Positions 35,101 through 47,500 of a stretch of DNA of 64,000 nucleotides are shown in pieces (position 1 is the first letter of the stretch; each line of letters opens with the position of its first letter). The position numbers and the translations under genes were made by a program. Origin of the DNA: Crotophaga sulcirostris. Lineage: Eukaryota; Chordata; Aves; Cuculiformes; Crotophagidae. The notes beneath the pieces are model-generated. The model saw nothing but the letters and a program-made list of their open reading frames with translations. It did not search any database and was not told the origin of the DNA. The stretch covers positions 114,411-178,410 of the forward strand of contig VYZB01000146.1 in assembly GCA_013397455.1 (NCBI GenBank), read 5' to 3'.

Positions 35101-38100
35101 GCATTGCCCTCAAAGAGGAAAGATTTGTCTCAGGAAATTCTAAGCATGAATTAAAATATCTGTATTTCCTATGTAAAAATCTTTGTTCAATGTGTCTCAC
35201 GCATCTCAAAGGCCAGTAACTTTTTATTTGTCAAGAAAAGCTTCAAAGCAGCTTGTTTTAACATAAAGGTTCAAGCTGGAGTGCCATCTTGTGTTGTTAT
35301 TGTGGGTTTTTTGTTTGTTTGGTTTTAAGTATTACTTCTTTATAAGACAAACTATAACACCTCTTCTTGCTGTGACTTGACTGCTGTTTACCATCACAGA
35401 AATGGAGCTTGCAGCTCCTTCTGAGATAAGTAGTGCACTGAGGAACGCTTGCTGTGTATAAAACTATATCTTACAATTTTCACCTCGTCCATTTCTGTGT
35501 AACTTGTATGTGTGTGAGGAGTAAATTCAAGTACTGCTTTGCAGGTCATTGTGCTAAGAATGTTAATTTATTGTCTGGAATGAGAAAGGTTTGTGCCAGG
35601 CTAGTACACTGCAGTTAATTTCCTCTGAAAAAAAAACCTGAGTTTTTTTGGATCAGACTCTAGATCCAGACAGTCTAAGCATCAGGTTAGTATTGATGTG
35701 GGTCTGTACTTTGTGTAGCTTGCATTGATTTCTGGGGTGTATTGAGTCTAAGTCCTCTAGCTGTTGAAAATATCTCAGTCCAGATATGTGAAGAAGCAAA
35801 ACCAGACTGAAAGATGAAAAACTGAAGTGGCACAGAAAACCACTTAAGAGATTTAGGTTCATAAACATCTATGTGGTTTAGCAAATGAGACTGGCTACTC
35901 AGCTATTTACAAATTTTATCCACTTGTCATATTGAAACCATCTTATTAGTTGATATTACTGTGCAACAGATGGAATAGCTGTGGAAACAATTTCTTGAAA
36001 TATGGTATGAAACTCATCATGTCATAGATTTATCTGAAGTTTTGCCCCAGGAAAAAGAGGCTGTACAATAATCCACACGATATATTTGACATAAGGTGTA
36101 AAACAGATAGAGTAGTGAAATGTATTTTATCTTTAATAAGATCTATTACTGAATTATATATATATTTTTTGTAAAGACCATGGTTTTGGTTTTATTCCCC
36201 AAAATAAGCACAGAATAGTACCTCTTGCTCTAAGAATATCTCTTTCTGTGGCTGAGACAGTAAATTAATTGTACTGATAAACATTAAAAAGATTGACAGG
36301 TCAAGGATAATAATAATAAGGGAATTATGAAGGCTCTGAGTTAGCAGCCCAGTTACTGAAACAAGTTAATCTTGCACTTCTAATAGATACCTTGTATTTT
36401 ATTAGACATGCAGTACATCTGTATATTTCTCATATGTGGGTTTTGCTGCCACTTTATAGCCTTTGCTGCTTTGGCAGTCATTTTGATTCAATTACACTAA
36501 CTGTTTTGTGTGGTTAGTGCCTTATTGTATGTTCTGATAAGCCAAAACTACTAAATTAGATTTTTAATGAAACTCCATAGAGAGTGCAGACGTGCTTAGC
36601 ATGGTATGCAAAATAATTACGCCCCTCTAAAATCTTTGTGGAAATTTGGGGTGGGGTTGTTTTACTGGACTTACCTTTCTACTGAGAAGTGTGGTGAGTG
36701 GAGAATCCTGTTGCATATATATAAAATATAATTCAGGCTGGATTCACTTCTGCTGAGTTAAAGCCCCTTATAGGATTTAGGATTAAAAATAAATAAATGT
36801 GTGTGGGGTGGTGTGTGGATTTGTGCTGAAATACATATTCAACTAACTTCTCATTGATTAGGAAGTTATTTGATTTATTAAGACTTAAGTAGTTTATTTT
36901 TCTGGTGTTAGTTTTATTCAGTGTTTCAGGAAAGGTTTACCCATCTGTTCCTGTTCATTGCCTCTATAGAAATTCCCTTTGCAATAATACATATCACTCT
37001 ACTTATGTTTTTATGTGAAGAGGCTGTTATTTCTCACTTGTTAGGGGCTGGTTATCATTGTCCTCCCTTTCTGCTACCAGATGAACCCCTCATAGACAAT
37101 CTTTGAACACAACTTGGGATGAGGGGTCGATAGTAGTGCTCAGCTCCTTTTTAATTTGTCTTGCCCCTGTATAAAACTGAAGATAGTCTCAGCTCATGGG
37201 TATATTTTAATGCATGTATGCGGAACACAACAGATGAAGCATGAACTTGTAGTCCAGATATGTAACTGGAGGATTAGAGCCGTTGTTTTATAGCTGACTT
37301 CATCTGTGAAATTGAATAAGGTCTTTCATTACTTAGCTATTTGAGAGAGATTTGAAGTTTATTGCCTTCATTTATATACTTAGAAGTTGTTTATAGCATG
37401 GAAAGTAGCAAATGTTTTAATTATATGTTTGTATATCACCTGAAGGGCAATGTTTGACCTTAGCCCACTTGGACATCTCAAAAAGTGATCATAGGCAGGA
37501 AAAGGCATGTCTTCTATAAATCTAATAGTACCACTAGGAAAAAGTCCAAAGCAACAGGCTTATACGTATATTGAGAATTAACACGGCTTTTAAAAATTGT
37601 TAAAATATGTCCTAATTCTGCCAGAGCTGAAAGCTTTGCCAAGCGAATCTTTATGGACTGTTCAATTTGCCAGATCATAATATTATGGTGCTAGATCATA
37701 TAATGGTTCATTCCAACTTCAAAAGCTGTGGAACTTGCCTGTCCTGGGGCCAAGAAAAAAGAGTACCTGTGGAAAAAAAGCATCTTAACTGATACCAAAG
37801 ACGAATAGAAAATGGGCCAGTGGAATCTGAATTACAACAGACTAAAGGAAATGTCAGTGTGAAAAACTGTTCAGCTGAGATAGGCTTAGGAGACATAACC
37901 TAGAGAGCTGCTCTAAGCAGAAGGAATGTTAAGTATTTCTGAGCAAAACTGATTGTAAAGGAAGAACATGTCAGTTTTTTAAGTACTGATCTGCCGTGGA
38001 TGATATTGTGATATATAGCACTTAGCAAATCAAAGAGAATTTAGCAGATGAAAGCTGAATTAACAACATATGTATAGTATGAAGGGCTATGTAACATGCT

Positions 38101-38254
38101 TTTTTATTTTTTGCATGTATGTGTAAAAATCTCAGAGAGATTTTGATGTGAGACCTACATTCCTTATTTTCACTGGAAACAAGACTGTGGACCCTCTGTG
38201 TGGCTTATGGGAACATTTAAAAGAATGAAGGGGAACTGGAAAACAAGGATCTGG

Positions 38255-38385
38255 GATATTAATTATATTAGTAACTAATATATATCAATATATCATACTA
38301 CAAGTAATAACACAACGATACAGTAATATATAATATGTAAAAATGTATAACAATAATATAATATAAAAATTAGTAATTTCTGAAT
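38255..38385. repeat. AT-rich low-complexity tract
   Basis: Dense TAATATA, ATATCA and AATATAA words with little G or C, loosely tandem. No clear repeat period was found. Confidence 0.6.
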
Positions 38386-39648
38386 AAAATTTGACTTTAC
38401 TGGAGTTGAGAAGCATCTGAAGGAAAGGATAAAAGTTTTTAAAATTAGCATGATTTCTTAATGGAAAAGATCTCTAGGAACGTGTATGAAAACTGTTGTG
38501 GAGGGAACTGGATTTTGACCTGGACAATAGAAATATGTGTGTTTGTATTTGGCTGGGAGAGCTGTGGGCTGAAAGCACCAACTCCAGACAGGTAACTGGA
38601 GAGCCTGGGGCTATTTGCATGGTGGCACTGGGGTGGTTACACTGCCTGGTGGTGGAAGAGCACGTCAGTATCTTGGTCTATACCTGTGAATGTGGACATT
38701 ACTGGCAACTGTGAATATCCTGTTTCAAAGTTGGTTTTAGCCTTCGCATCTTGTTCCTGAGTCTCAGGAGGAACTGAATTATTAAAGGACACATTCTGCC
38801 TTTGAACAGGTAGCTCTCAGCAATGTCAGTGTTTCGTGTGCACAGAATATGGTGATGTTTGGCTTTCTGTTGTGGGGAGCTGGTGCAGGGTCACTTCTGC
38901 TGCAGCACTTCTTCCCTTATTAATCTGCTCTGAGGCGGATGAAATAATTTACAGAACTCCCGAGTGCTTCAGAAATAATTATGGAGCCAAATTCCTTGTC
39001 CTTAGAGATTGTCTTGGGAGTTGTGATTCTGGGAATATGCCTGTTCAGAACAACTGTACTGCAGACTTATTAATTTTTAGTTTTCATATCTTGTTTTTAA
39101 CCTCCCCCCACGGAGTCTTATAAGCTGTAACTGTCTGTACACATACTATTTTATGACCCTTGTAGTTAGGGCTGCTTGTGAAGCACTCATTCTCATATAT
39201 TCATATAGGCTTTAATTATAAAATTAATTTCTACTAAAAAATACTTTACTAATAGCTGTAATTATGCTTGCTTTTCTGCTTGAGAGCCTATAAGAATTCA
39301 GTATCAATTTTAAAAACTGCTTTTGTTGGGACATCTCAATGTTGATCCATTTTACAGCCAGAAGGTAATGGCATTTTTAAATGTTCATTTTATTTTCCAG
39401 ATACAAAGTCACCTGCACTGTGTGTTTACCTCTCTCCCATTTGCTGTAAATTCTTCGAGGCATGAAATAGCTTGCCAGTTGTCTCTTATGCTCAGAAGTT
39501 AATGAATGGTTATCAGTTTATTGCAGATAATAACTTAGCTACAAACCGTAATGCATGCATAAACTCATTGTGTAGAATTTTTGCCTAAAGACAATGTTTA
39601 ATTGGTGGTTGTAGGTTTAGTAATGTCATCCCAGGCTGTGCTTTCCCC

Positions 39649-39671
39649 GAGGTCTCTGGAACAGAGACCTC
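39649..39671. repeat. Perfect 10-bp inverted repeat, 3-base loop
   Basis: GAGGTCTCTG, loop GAA, then CAGAGACCTC. The arms pair without mismatch. No gene ends here, so a terminator role is not suggested. Confidence 0.7.
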
Positions 39672-41549
39672 CTCCTTATCTGCCATCCTCTCCCATTCTG
39701 TGAAGAGATGAAGTTAGAAACTTTTCTCAGCTTTGAAATGCTTCCAGTTTTGCCACAAACTTTCAGTAGCTTTTAGCGGAGCAGATGTTTTGGCTTTACC
39801 TTGCAATGAGTCCTTAGTATTCATTTTGGCTGATAGAAGTAGTTTTTCCCAGACTTGTACTTACGAAGTAAAGTCTGTCCTTGACGTGTCTATGTCTTGT
39901 TCACTGCTGCTGGGGTTATGAGTTCCCAGCAACAGAGGAACAACAGAGTCTCTGTGGACTCAATCCTGTGATTATCTCCTATCAGAATTTCTAACAAAGA
40001 GCAAAAAGGTTTAATGTATCCTAGAATTAGTAATTTCCAGGAATGCATTTTTTTTGTTCATGTGTGTTTTGTTTTTATGCATATGTATGCTGCTTCAGCA
40101 ATAAGAAAATCTGGATTAATTTTAATTGGAAGAACAGTATGTTTGCTTAAACTTGTCTTGTAGCTGAAATAAACAGAGAAATTATGTTTTAACAGTCCCT
40201 AAATAATTTAACTGGTATTTTTGAGAAGTTATTTCCCAACCAACTTTAGATTAAATTAATTTTAAAAAATTCATTTTCCTGCTTCTTGTTTTTTATTTTA
40301 CAGTTACCAAGGATATATTTAACAAATAAATATGGTGTACATTTGGGAAAAAAAGTTTTATTATAGCAGTAAGGTTACTGCTGGCACTGTGTAGTATAAG
40401 GTAATATAGGGGAATACCAAGTCAATTTGTTGCTTAATGAGTTTTACCACAAAGCTTTGTAGGTTAATGGCTTCAATATCAGGCTTTGGGATGAATCCTT
40501 CATATAAAAATTCTATTTCAAAAATGTTGTAGAACTTACTGGAAAAAAAATGACAACATTTAGGCTGTTTTTTTCTTGCTTCACTTTAGGCTTTTCACCT
40601 ACTTTGCATAACTGTGTTGACAAAGCCTCATTGACAGAAAGCTGACTGTCATTTTGTGTCTACAGTAAGCATAAACATTTTACGTTGATGTGATAGTAGT
40701 TCCTACAGTGCTGTCCATGAGAAGTGATGTTTTACACAGTTTAATTATACAGTTTAATTTCTGAGCTTATTTCAGGCCTAGACTTACTTGAAAGCAAATG
40801 TCCCTCCTCCACCTGCTGGAAAATTACAAACTGCTTAATTATGCTGTGGAGTAGGGGGATGTCAGTGCAGCTGCTCTTTGCTTTGCTTTAAACACTCAAA
40901 GAGCTCTATTTAGGTGGCGCTAGGGTAGGTACTTCGGGGTAGTCTTTGTGGCAGTAAGGTGCTCCACGCCTTGTTTCTGGTTTACAGGCTACACGCAGAG
41001 CTTGGCCATGAGCATCTGCAGGAACTGTGGTTTCCTTTCAGCACTTGGACCCTCCAACAGCTGCGGGGGCTTTACGAAGACCCTCTCGGGTGTGGTTTTT
41101 CAGGGCGCTCCAGGGCCGAAGAATTTCCTTAGGGAGGGCTGATTGTGTCCTGGTTTATCATGTAAACAAAGCTGTTTCCCAATAGGATGAAAAATTTTTC
41201 CAGGACATGTTATTGTAGTGAAGAGAAGCTGTTCCTAGTGAAAACCCAGGCAATGAACATCAGAGAGGATCAATGCAGTTACGAGAGGAAGTAAATGGAT
41301 ATGGTTGTGATAGGCACAATTAAAAATGTTCTCTTGTGTACGCTCATCTGAAACTACATTAGATTAGTGGAAGGAAAAAGAAATTTCACTACATGAAATG
41401 TGGTAGTGTCTGTTGATTCATATGCTGATGTGAAGGAAGGGGGAGTTATGCTTTTAATTCAAGATTGCCTTTTTTGTAGGATTGTTATCCAACATGTAGA
41501 TGTTTTATATGTGAGGAGAGGTTGGTTGATTGGTGTTTTTGTTTTGTGA

Positions 41550-41568
41550 TGTGTTTTTTTTTTTTTTA
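41550..41568. repeat. Poly(T) tract
   Basis: A run of about 15-16 T followed by AGCC. It resembles a splice acceptor, but the following frame shows no recognisable exon. Confidence 0.6.
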
Positions 41569-44500
41569 GCCAGTAAGTATGTCTGGCGAAAGCCTGACTT
41601 GTAATAACTTTGGTTTGTTTCTAGAATTAGCCTAACACAAGAATTATCCAGGAAAAAAATTACTTTTCATTGTCCGACAAAACCATTATTCTGTTTGGTT
41701 TTTTTAAGTAACAATATTTTGTTGCATTTGTCTTGCTTTTCCCCTAAACTTGCTTTAAATACTCAATATTAAATAAGTTAATGGGTCTGAAAAGGCGTGT
41801 GAGTGTGCTCAGGTTTTTGAATTGCATGCTCAGTTTCATTGAAAAGGTACTCATTGAAAAAATCAGACACAGAAACAATATTTAGGTAGGATGTAACATC
41901 ATGTTGTAAACATGCACCACAAATGAGAAACTTAACTGTCAAGGACAGAAATGATAAATTGATCAAAACCACTGTCATGTATTTCTTAATTTTCTTCTGA
42001 AATTACACAGAAGGCACCAGGTTTAATTTTGCTTAACTGGTGGTTTAGAAGTATGCATGAGTCTAATCTGTAGGAATTAGTGATATGGAAGTCACTCTTT
42101 TCCCTTTGTGTGAGGAAGACTGAATATTTACATATGGCATTCACATTTGTGGTTTTGAACTATTTGTGTGTTTTTAATCACATCAGAAATGCAGACTGCA
42201 AATGGACTGTGTTTGGGAAGAGAAAAGCATTCCATAAGTAACAGTATGTTGTTACTATATATTGGATATGCTTAATACATTTTGCATATAGTAAAGCAGC
42301 CTGTCCCATTAGCAGACAGATCTTAAGGCCCTATGAGAGTTTAAGGAAAAGCTGTTACGGTTATGGTAGTGCTGCTCTTAATGTAAAACCTAATGTTTTC
42401 CTAATTGAAAATACATTAATCTCTTATTTCCATTACAGTTTCTGTAGGTAAGAAGTAAACTTATTTATTTCAATAATTCTGTGGGATTTTTTTTACTCAG
42501 TTGCACTGTTGATGCATCTGTTATGTAGGGATGTAGGACCTCAGACTTGGACAACTTGATCTTCCTTGAGTAATGCTGATTTTCTCTGTGTGTGTACAGA
42601 TACGTACATTTTTTTTTAAAAGGGAAATAACAAATGAAGAGCTTAACTAGAGTTTGATGATACTTTGTGGGTTTGTTTGTTTGTTTTTGGCAGCCAGAGT
42701 GCTATTGTGTATCTCTTTGCAAGAGAATAGGAGCTGGTGCTCTACCACAGAAATTTTAATTGATGCCTTCCACATATCTCAGGTAATCTGAAATTTGAAG
42801 TTATACTCTGTGTTGGAGATGTTTTTGCAGTTGCAAACAGATTTTTCAGTGGGCATTAAGTTGTACCTCTCTTTTCCCTATTAGCAGAAGGTCTCACCTT
42901 AGGAAGTGTGTAGGTGTATGCACTCCTGTTGAAATGAATAGACATTAGACATAAGGTGCAGGAGATGCATCATCTTGTAGGATTAGAGCTGTTTCACTTC
43001 ATTTGTGACCTAATCAGGATCTGAACTCAAGTTTCAGGAAATGAACACTTACTTTTGCTATTTCATTTCCATAAGATGCTGCGATGAATTGGAAAATTAA
43101 ACTTAAGGAGTACACGAGAACTCATAAAATCTGCTACAGCACTGGTGAAATGTGCGTTTCACATGTCTGACACAAGCCAAATAAATCCTTTAGATATCCA
43201 AATATTTTGATGTTGCATTTTTATTTAACCTCTAATTTTTTGCTTTTTTCTCATAATTTTTTCCTCTGTTATTTGCAGAAGACCTGAAACAGTAAGCCTG
43301 CAGCATTTTTCAAGACTGTAGGATTATTAAACAATTCATTTGCTACACTTACTTCTGGTTAGAACTTGGACTCTGGATTTGGAGTTGAATGCTTAGAAAA
43401 CCAAGTTTGAATTTTAAAGCCTGATTTATGTACAGTTGTATGTACAAGGAAGCTCTACTTGGGTTTTTTTCGTGCTCTTGTGAACTGTTCTGTATAATAT
43501 TCTGTGATACAAGATATGGATCACTCTTGGTAACAAAAGATATTAGACTGTTTCTCTGTTTGTGTATTAGATAGCTAAATGCTGAGATTTTTTCAGTAAT
43601 AGAAGAGATTATCTATTTATATCTCCACATATGTTACCACCCCCCCTTTTCCCCTCTAATAACAAGTGAAGATTTTGATGTAATCTTTGTTACTGTTGAT
43701 ACAGTTGTATTTAAATCTCATTGTTCCTTCCTCATGATTGATTTCATCCTATGACACTAGATGGCTGACATTTTTCTGGAAGTTAGTTCTGATGTGTTGC
43801 TCAAAACTCCCAACCCAACCGGAGAAGGAAAGACACAGAAAGATGAGGAGGGGATCTGATCATGCTGATTATGTAAGCCAGGGTTGGTTCCTTGTCTTCA
43901 GACACTCACTGGTTTTAATCTGCAGGTTCTCCCCGAGATTTAAACATGCCCTCAGTGGTCATGGTTATCTTTCTGGCAGATGAGAAAGCCATGTTCAACG
44001 TTGAAATGCAAAGTTATCTTCAGTGGTAGATTTTTTTTATTGGGATTTGTCTAGCAGAATGTGAACAACGAATATGGGCGATTGGCTAGAAGATGCTCAA
44101 TTTTAGAGGTCTTAAATTGGGAACCAGTCTCTTATTTATAGTGCTGAAGTGTTTAAAACTACTTTGGTAGACACTAGCTATAATCTAAAGCTCTGTACGT
44201 GTCTAAGAAATAATTATTTGCTTGGTCTGGCTATTGATGCTTGATGCATTTGATGATTACTCTCCCAGCCAAGAAATGAAATTGCTAATGAGAAACAAAA
44301 TGACTATGAAGAATTGAAAACATGAAGGTTGAGTCAGGCTCTGAAAAAAACGTGCAGATTCTGCTTTAAAAAAAACCCCTCCATTTGGAATATATGATAT
44401 AACTGAGAAGATTTACATACGATGTTGATATATGGAATAATAAGTGTACCTGTGACCTGAAAAAGAAAATCTAAATTGTGGATTTTATTAAGAAAATATT

Positions 44501-47500
44501 AGGCAGTATTGCAGTCTTCCACATTCAGTTGTAACAAGCTGTGCACAGAATCTATATAGATGAGCTACAGTTGCTATTAATGACTAAGTATGTTTTACAT
44601 CAGTAGTCTCTATGTGATCATTTCTGTGATCACAGCATTTTCTGTGAAATGGTTTTGGTGGCTCTGAATTAATTTAAAGCATACAGAGTACAGTGGAGCA
44701 GTTATCTGATCATGTGACACACACTTGCAGTAGGAAAGATTTGATTAAAAAGAGACTTTTTCAACTATTTTTTTTCCTGCTGTTTTAACTTCTGCCTGTC
44801 AATTCAGTACCATTTATAGATAAAAGATGTTCTTTCTTCATGGTTTTCATATGTACCAGATGGAAAAAAAATGTTTAGTATGCCATAGAGGAGGACAGAG
44901 CTTTTAGTTTAGCAATTCAAGACTATTTTTAATCCTGTAGTGGCGTTTTCCTCAGACTAGTTTGCGTCATGAAATAAAAGATGACTTGACTTCATGTATT
45001 CTTCGGCTGTTCTGTGGTAACAAGAAATGAGTCCTATTCTACTGAAAAAACAAATGACAAAACCACAGGAACTATTCTGGTGAGAGACGTGTATTACTAA
45101 CTAGTAAGTTATAAGGGGGAGAGCATTGCTCAGCTGTGATTAGTTGCATACTGTAAGTGTAGGAGAAACTAGGTGCAAAACCAATCTTGCTTATGAACAA
45201 AATTAAATACATTTTTAAAAGGGGATGTGCCCGGCTTCTTAAAGTAATGTTTTTTGGTGGGGCAGGGGTCTGCAAAAGGGGTGAGCTCAAGAACTGAAAG
45301 CTGAGAGCTCCGTGTGATGGGCACTGCTGTCACTGTTTGCCTCTGCAGAGGACAAGTGAGCTTGGCTTCTGATTGCCAAGAGAATGGATTTCCATAAGCA
45401 ACAGGATGCTACCCCATGGGGGCTGTTAGACTGTCCCCTTTAACATGCTGCCTAGTAGCACCCCAGATCATATTCTTTTTAAAACAAAACATACCAAAAC
45501 CAATAATAAAAATGCAGAATACATTTCTGATCTCCTCCAATACTATGCATCCTTCTGTTTCCTGTGTCCTTTAAATGTGTGCCTCAGAGATGACAAACCA
45601 CCCCTTCCCACCCTACTAGTATCTTAATTGGAAGTTGCAAGGCTGCGTCACACAATTCAGCCGTGTGCCATTCCACCGTGCGGTGTTATTTCAGGATTGC
45701 GCGACAGACAGGGAAAAGGTTAATTCTGCCACTTGTCTTTCAGAAGAATGGTGTGAACATTGCATCTGATTTGGCTCACTGCACTGATTGTCAGTTGCCT
45801 GTTATGGTACCCAGAAATATTTGTGAGCTAGGGCAGTTGATGAAGTGAAGGCAGTACCAACCTGTTCCACTCAGCCTGGCTGCAGCGTCCTGAACGTAAC
45901 AGGAAGTTTCAGCTGGCCTTCAAAAATAACACGGGGAAAAAAATGCATTGCAGTAGATTAATGGAGAAGTGACACAAAAGAAATGGTTGCAGGGAGGTCT
46001 AAGTAGACCTTTTTTGTTGATTGGGCTGTAACTAACTAGAACTAAAGAACCAGGATATGCATTATGGCTGGGGCTTTGCAGCCCAGCAGCAGCTGGTGGC
46101 CCAAAGGCAAGGTAAGATTGATGGCTTTGTTCTGCTCATTCTACTGCCTGTTTCCATCAGGCATGGTGTGGTTAAAAGCCCAAGGCTTTCCCCTTTTATC
46201 CGGAAACTGTATGTGTAGCTAATACTAAACAAGAAGCAGAGCAAACCCTGCTTTTTTTCTTCTTAATTAGGATATAAACCTTGGTGTTTGCTTCTGTTAG
46301 ATGTTCGATCTGGGCTTCATAATATGCAAATTGTCCTGGGTCTGTTAATTTGTGTTTATTTTACAGCCTCCTTAGCTGTATCTGATATCACATGGATACT
46401 TTTTTTTTCCCAAGGGTCAGTTATGAATTTTTATGGTATTTTTTTAATATGCATTTTTGTGGTAGTTCATATGTGTCTTATTTTAAACCCAGCAGCATTA
46501 TTATCCAAGATGATGCTGTGGTTGCCCTCTCCTATACAACAGTCCAAATCAGTGAGGATATATGCAAATTTATTCAAAGATTATGGGGAGCCCTCCCATA
46601 CGTGTTTATAGCTGCAAGTCATCTCTATTCATAGTCACATGCAGGGGTTTTACTGGTCTGAACTATGGGCACTGTCCTGCTAGAAGAGACAATTTTGATT
46701 TCTTCAAATCCATGTGAGGAGTGAGCTTTTTCTTTCTTGTGTTCCTGTTACAGATAAATGGGCTTCCTCACGAGAAACTAGCCAGGGTATGGTTTTGGTA
46801 AGGGTTCAGTGATGGGGCTATGCTGTTCACTGTGTGTCTGCAGTACAGCACGTAACAGGGCTCTCGGGTGCTTCTGCAGGGTGCAGAATAGTGACAGACA
46901 TCTGGCTTCCAATTATTCTCTCATATTGTGTTTATGTAACAAACCAAAAAAAGATGGAAGACATTTAGCCTTTGTTAGCTTATGAATTTGAGTTAGGTAT
47001 TTATGTTAAAGTCTGCTTCTGAGCATAAGCAATAACTTTTAAATGCGTACAAGTAGAGGTGTGTGTTTTCCAGTTTGCTCAAAATTAAAGATGTTTTGGA
47101 AACTGAAGATGAGAATTACTGGTAGAAATAAACTTAAAATCTATTAATATTACATTACTGACAAAACTGTGCATCTTGAACTCAAACTGAATTGGTTTGC
47201 TTCCAGGAGGGGCAAAAGACAATGTGTGAAGTAATTTTGGTAGAACAAAACTCAAATTTCAAATAGTGTAGACTGGCCAAAATTGTGTACTATGCTAAGA
47301 ATAACATTTCTTTTAAAGTCTCAATCAATCTTTTAGTGCTGTTAGTAGGTTCACTTCTAATTGTTAAATTGTGGGATGTTCATCACTTAACTGCCAAGCT
47401 GTTTGTTACGTATTCGTACAATGATGCAGCCTCTGTGGTATTAGCACATGGTACAAATCAGCCGTGTTGGATGTCTGTGGCCCTGACACCAATGAGTGAT

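Noticed and set aside
46288..46611. 107-codon hydrophobic frame resembling a membrane protein
   Set aside because: Hydrophobicity follows from T-rich DNA (many TTT, ATT, CTT codons). No splice context or family likeness.
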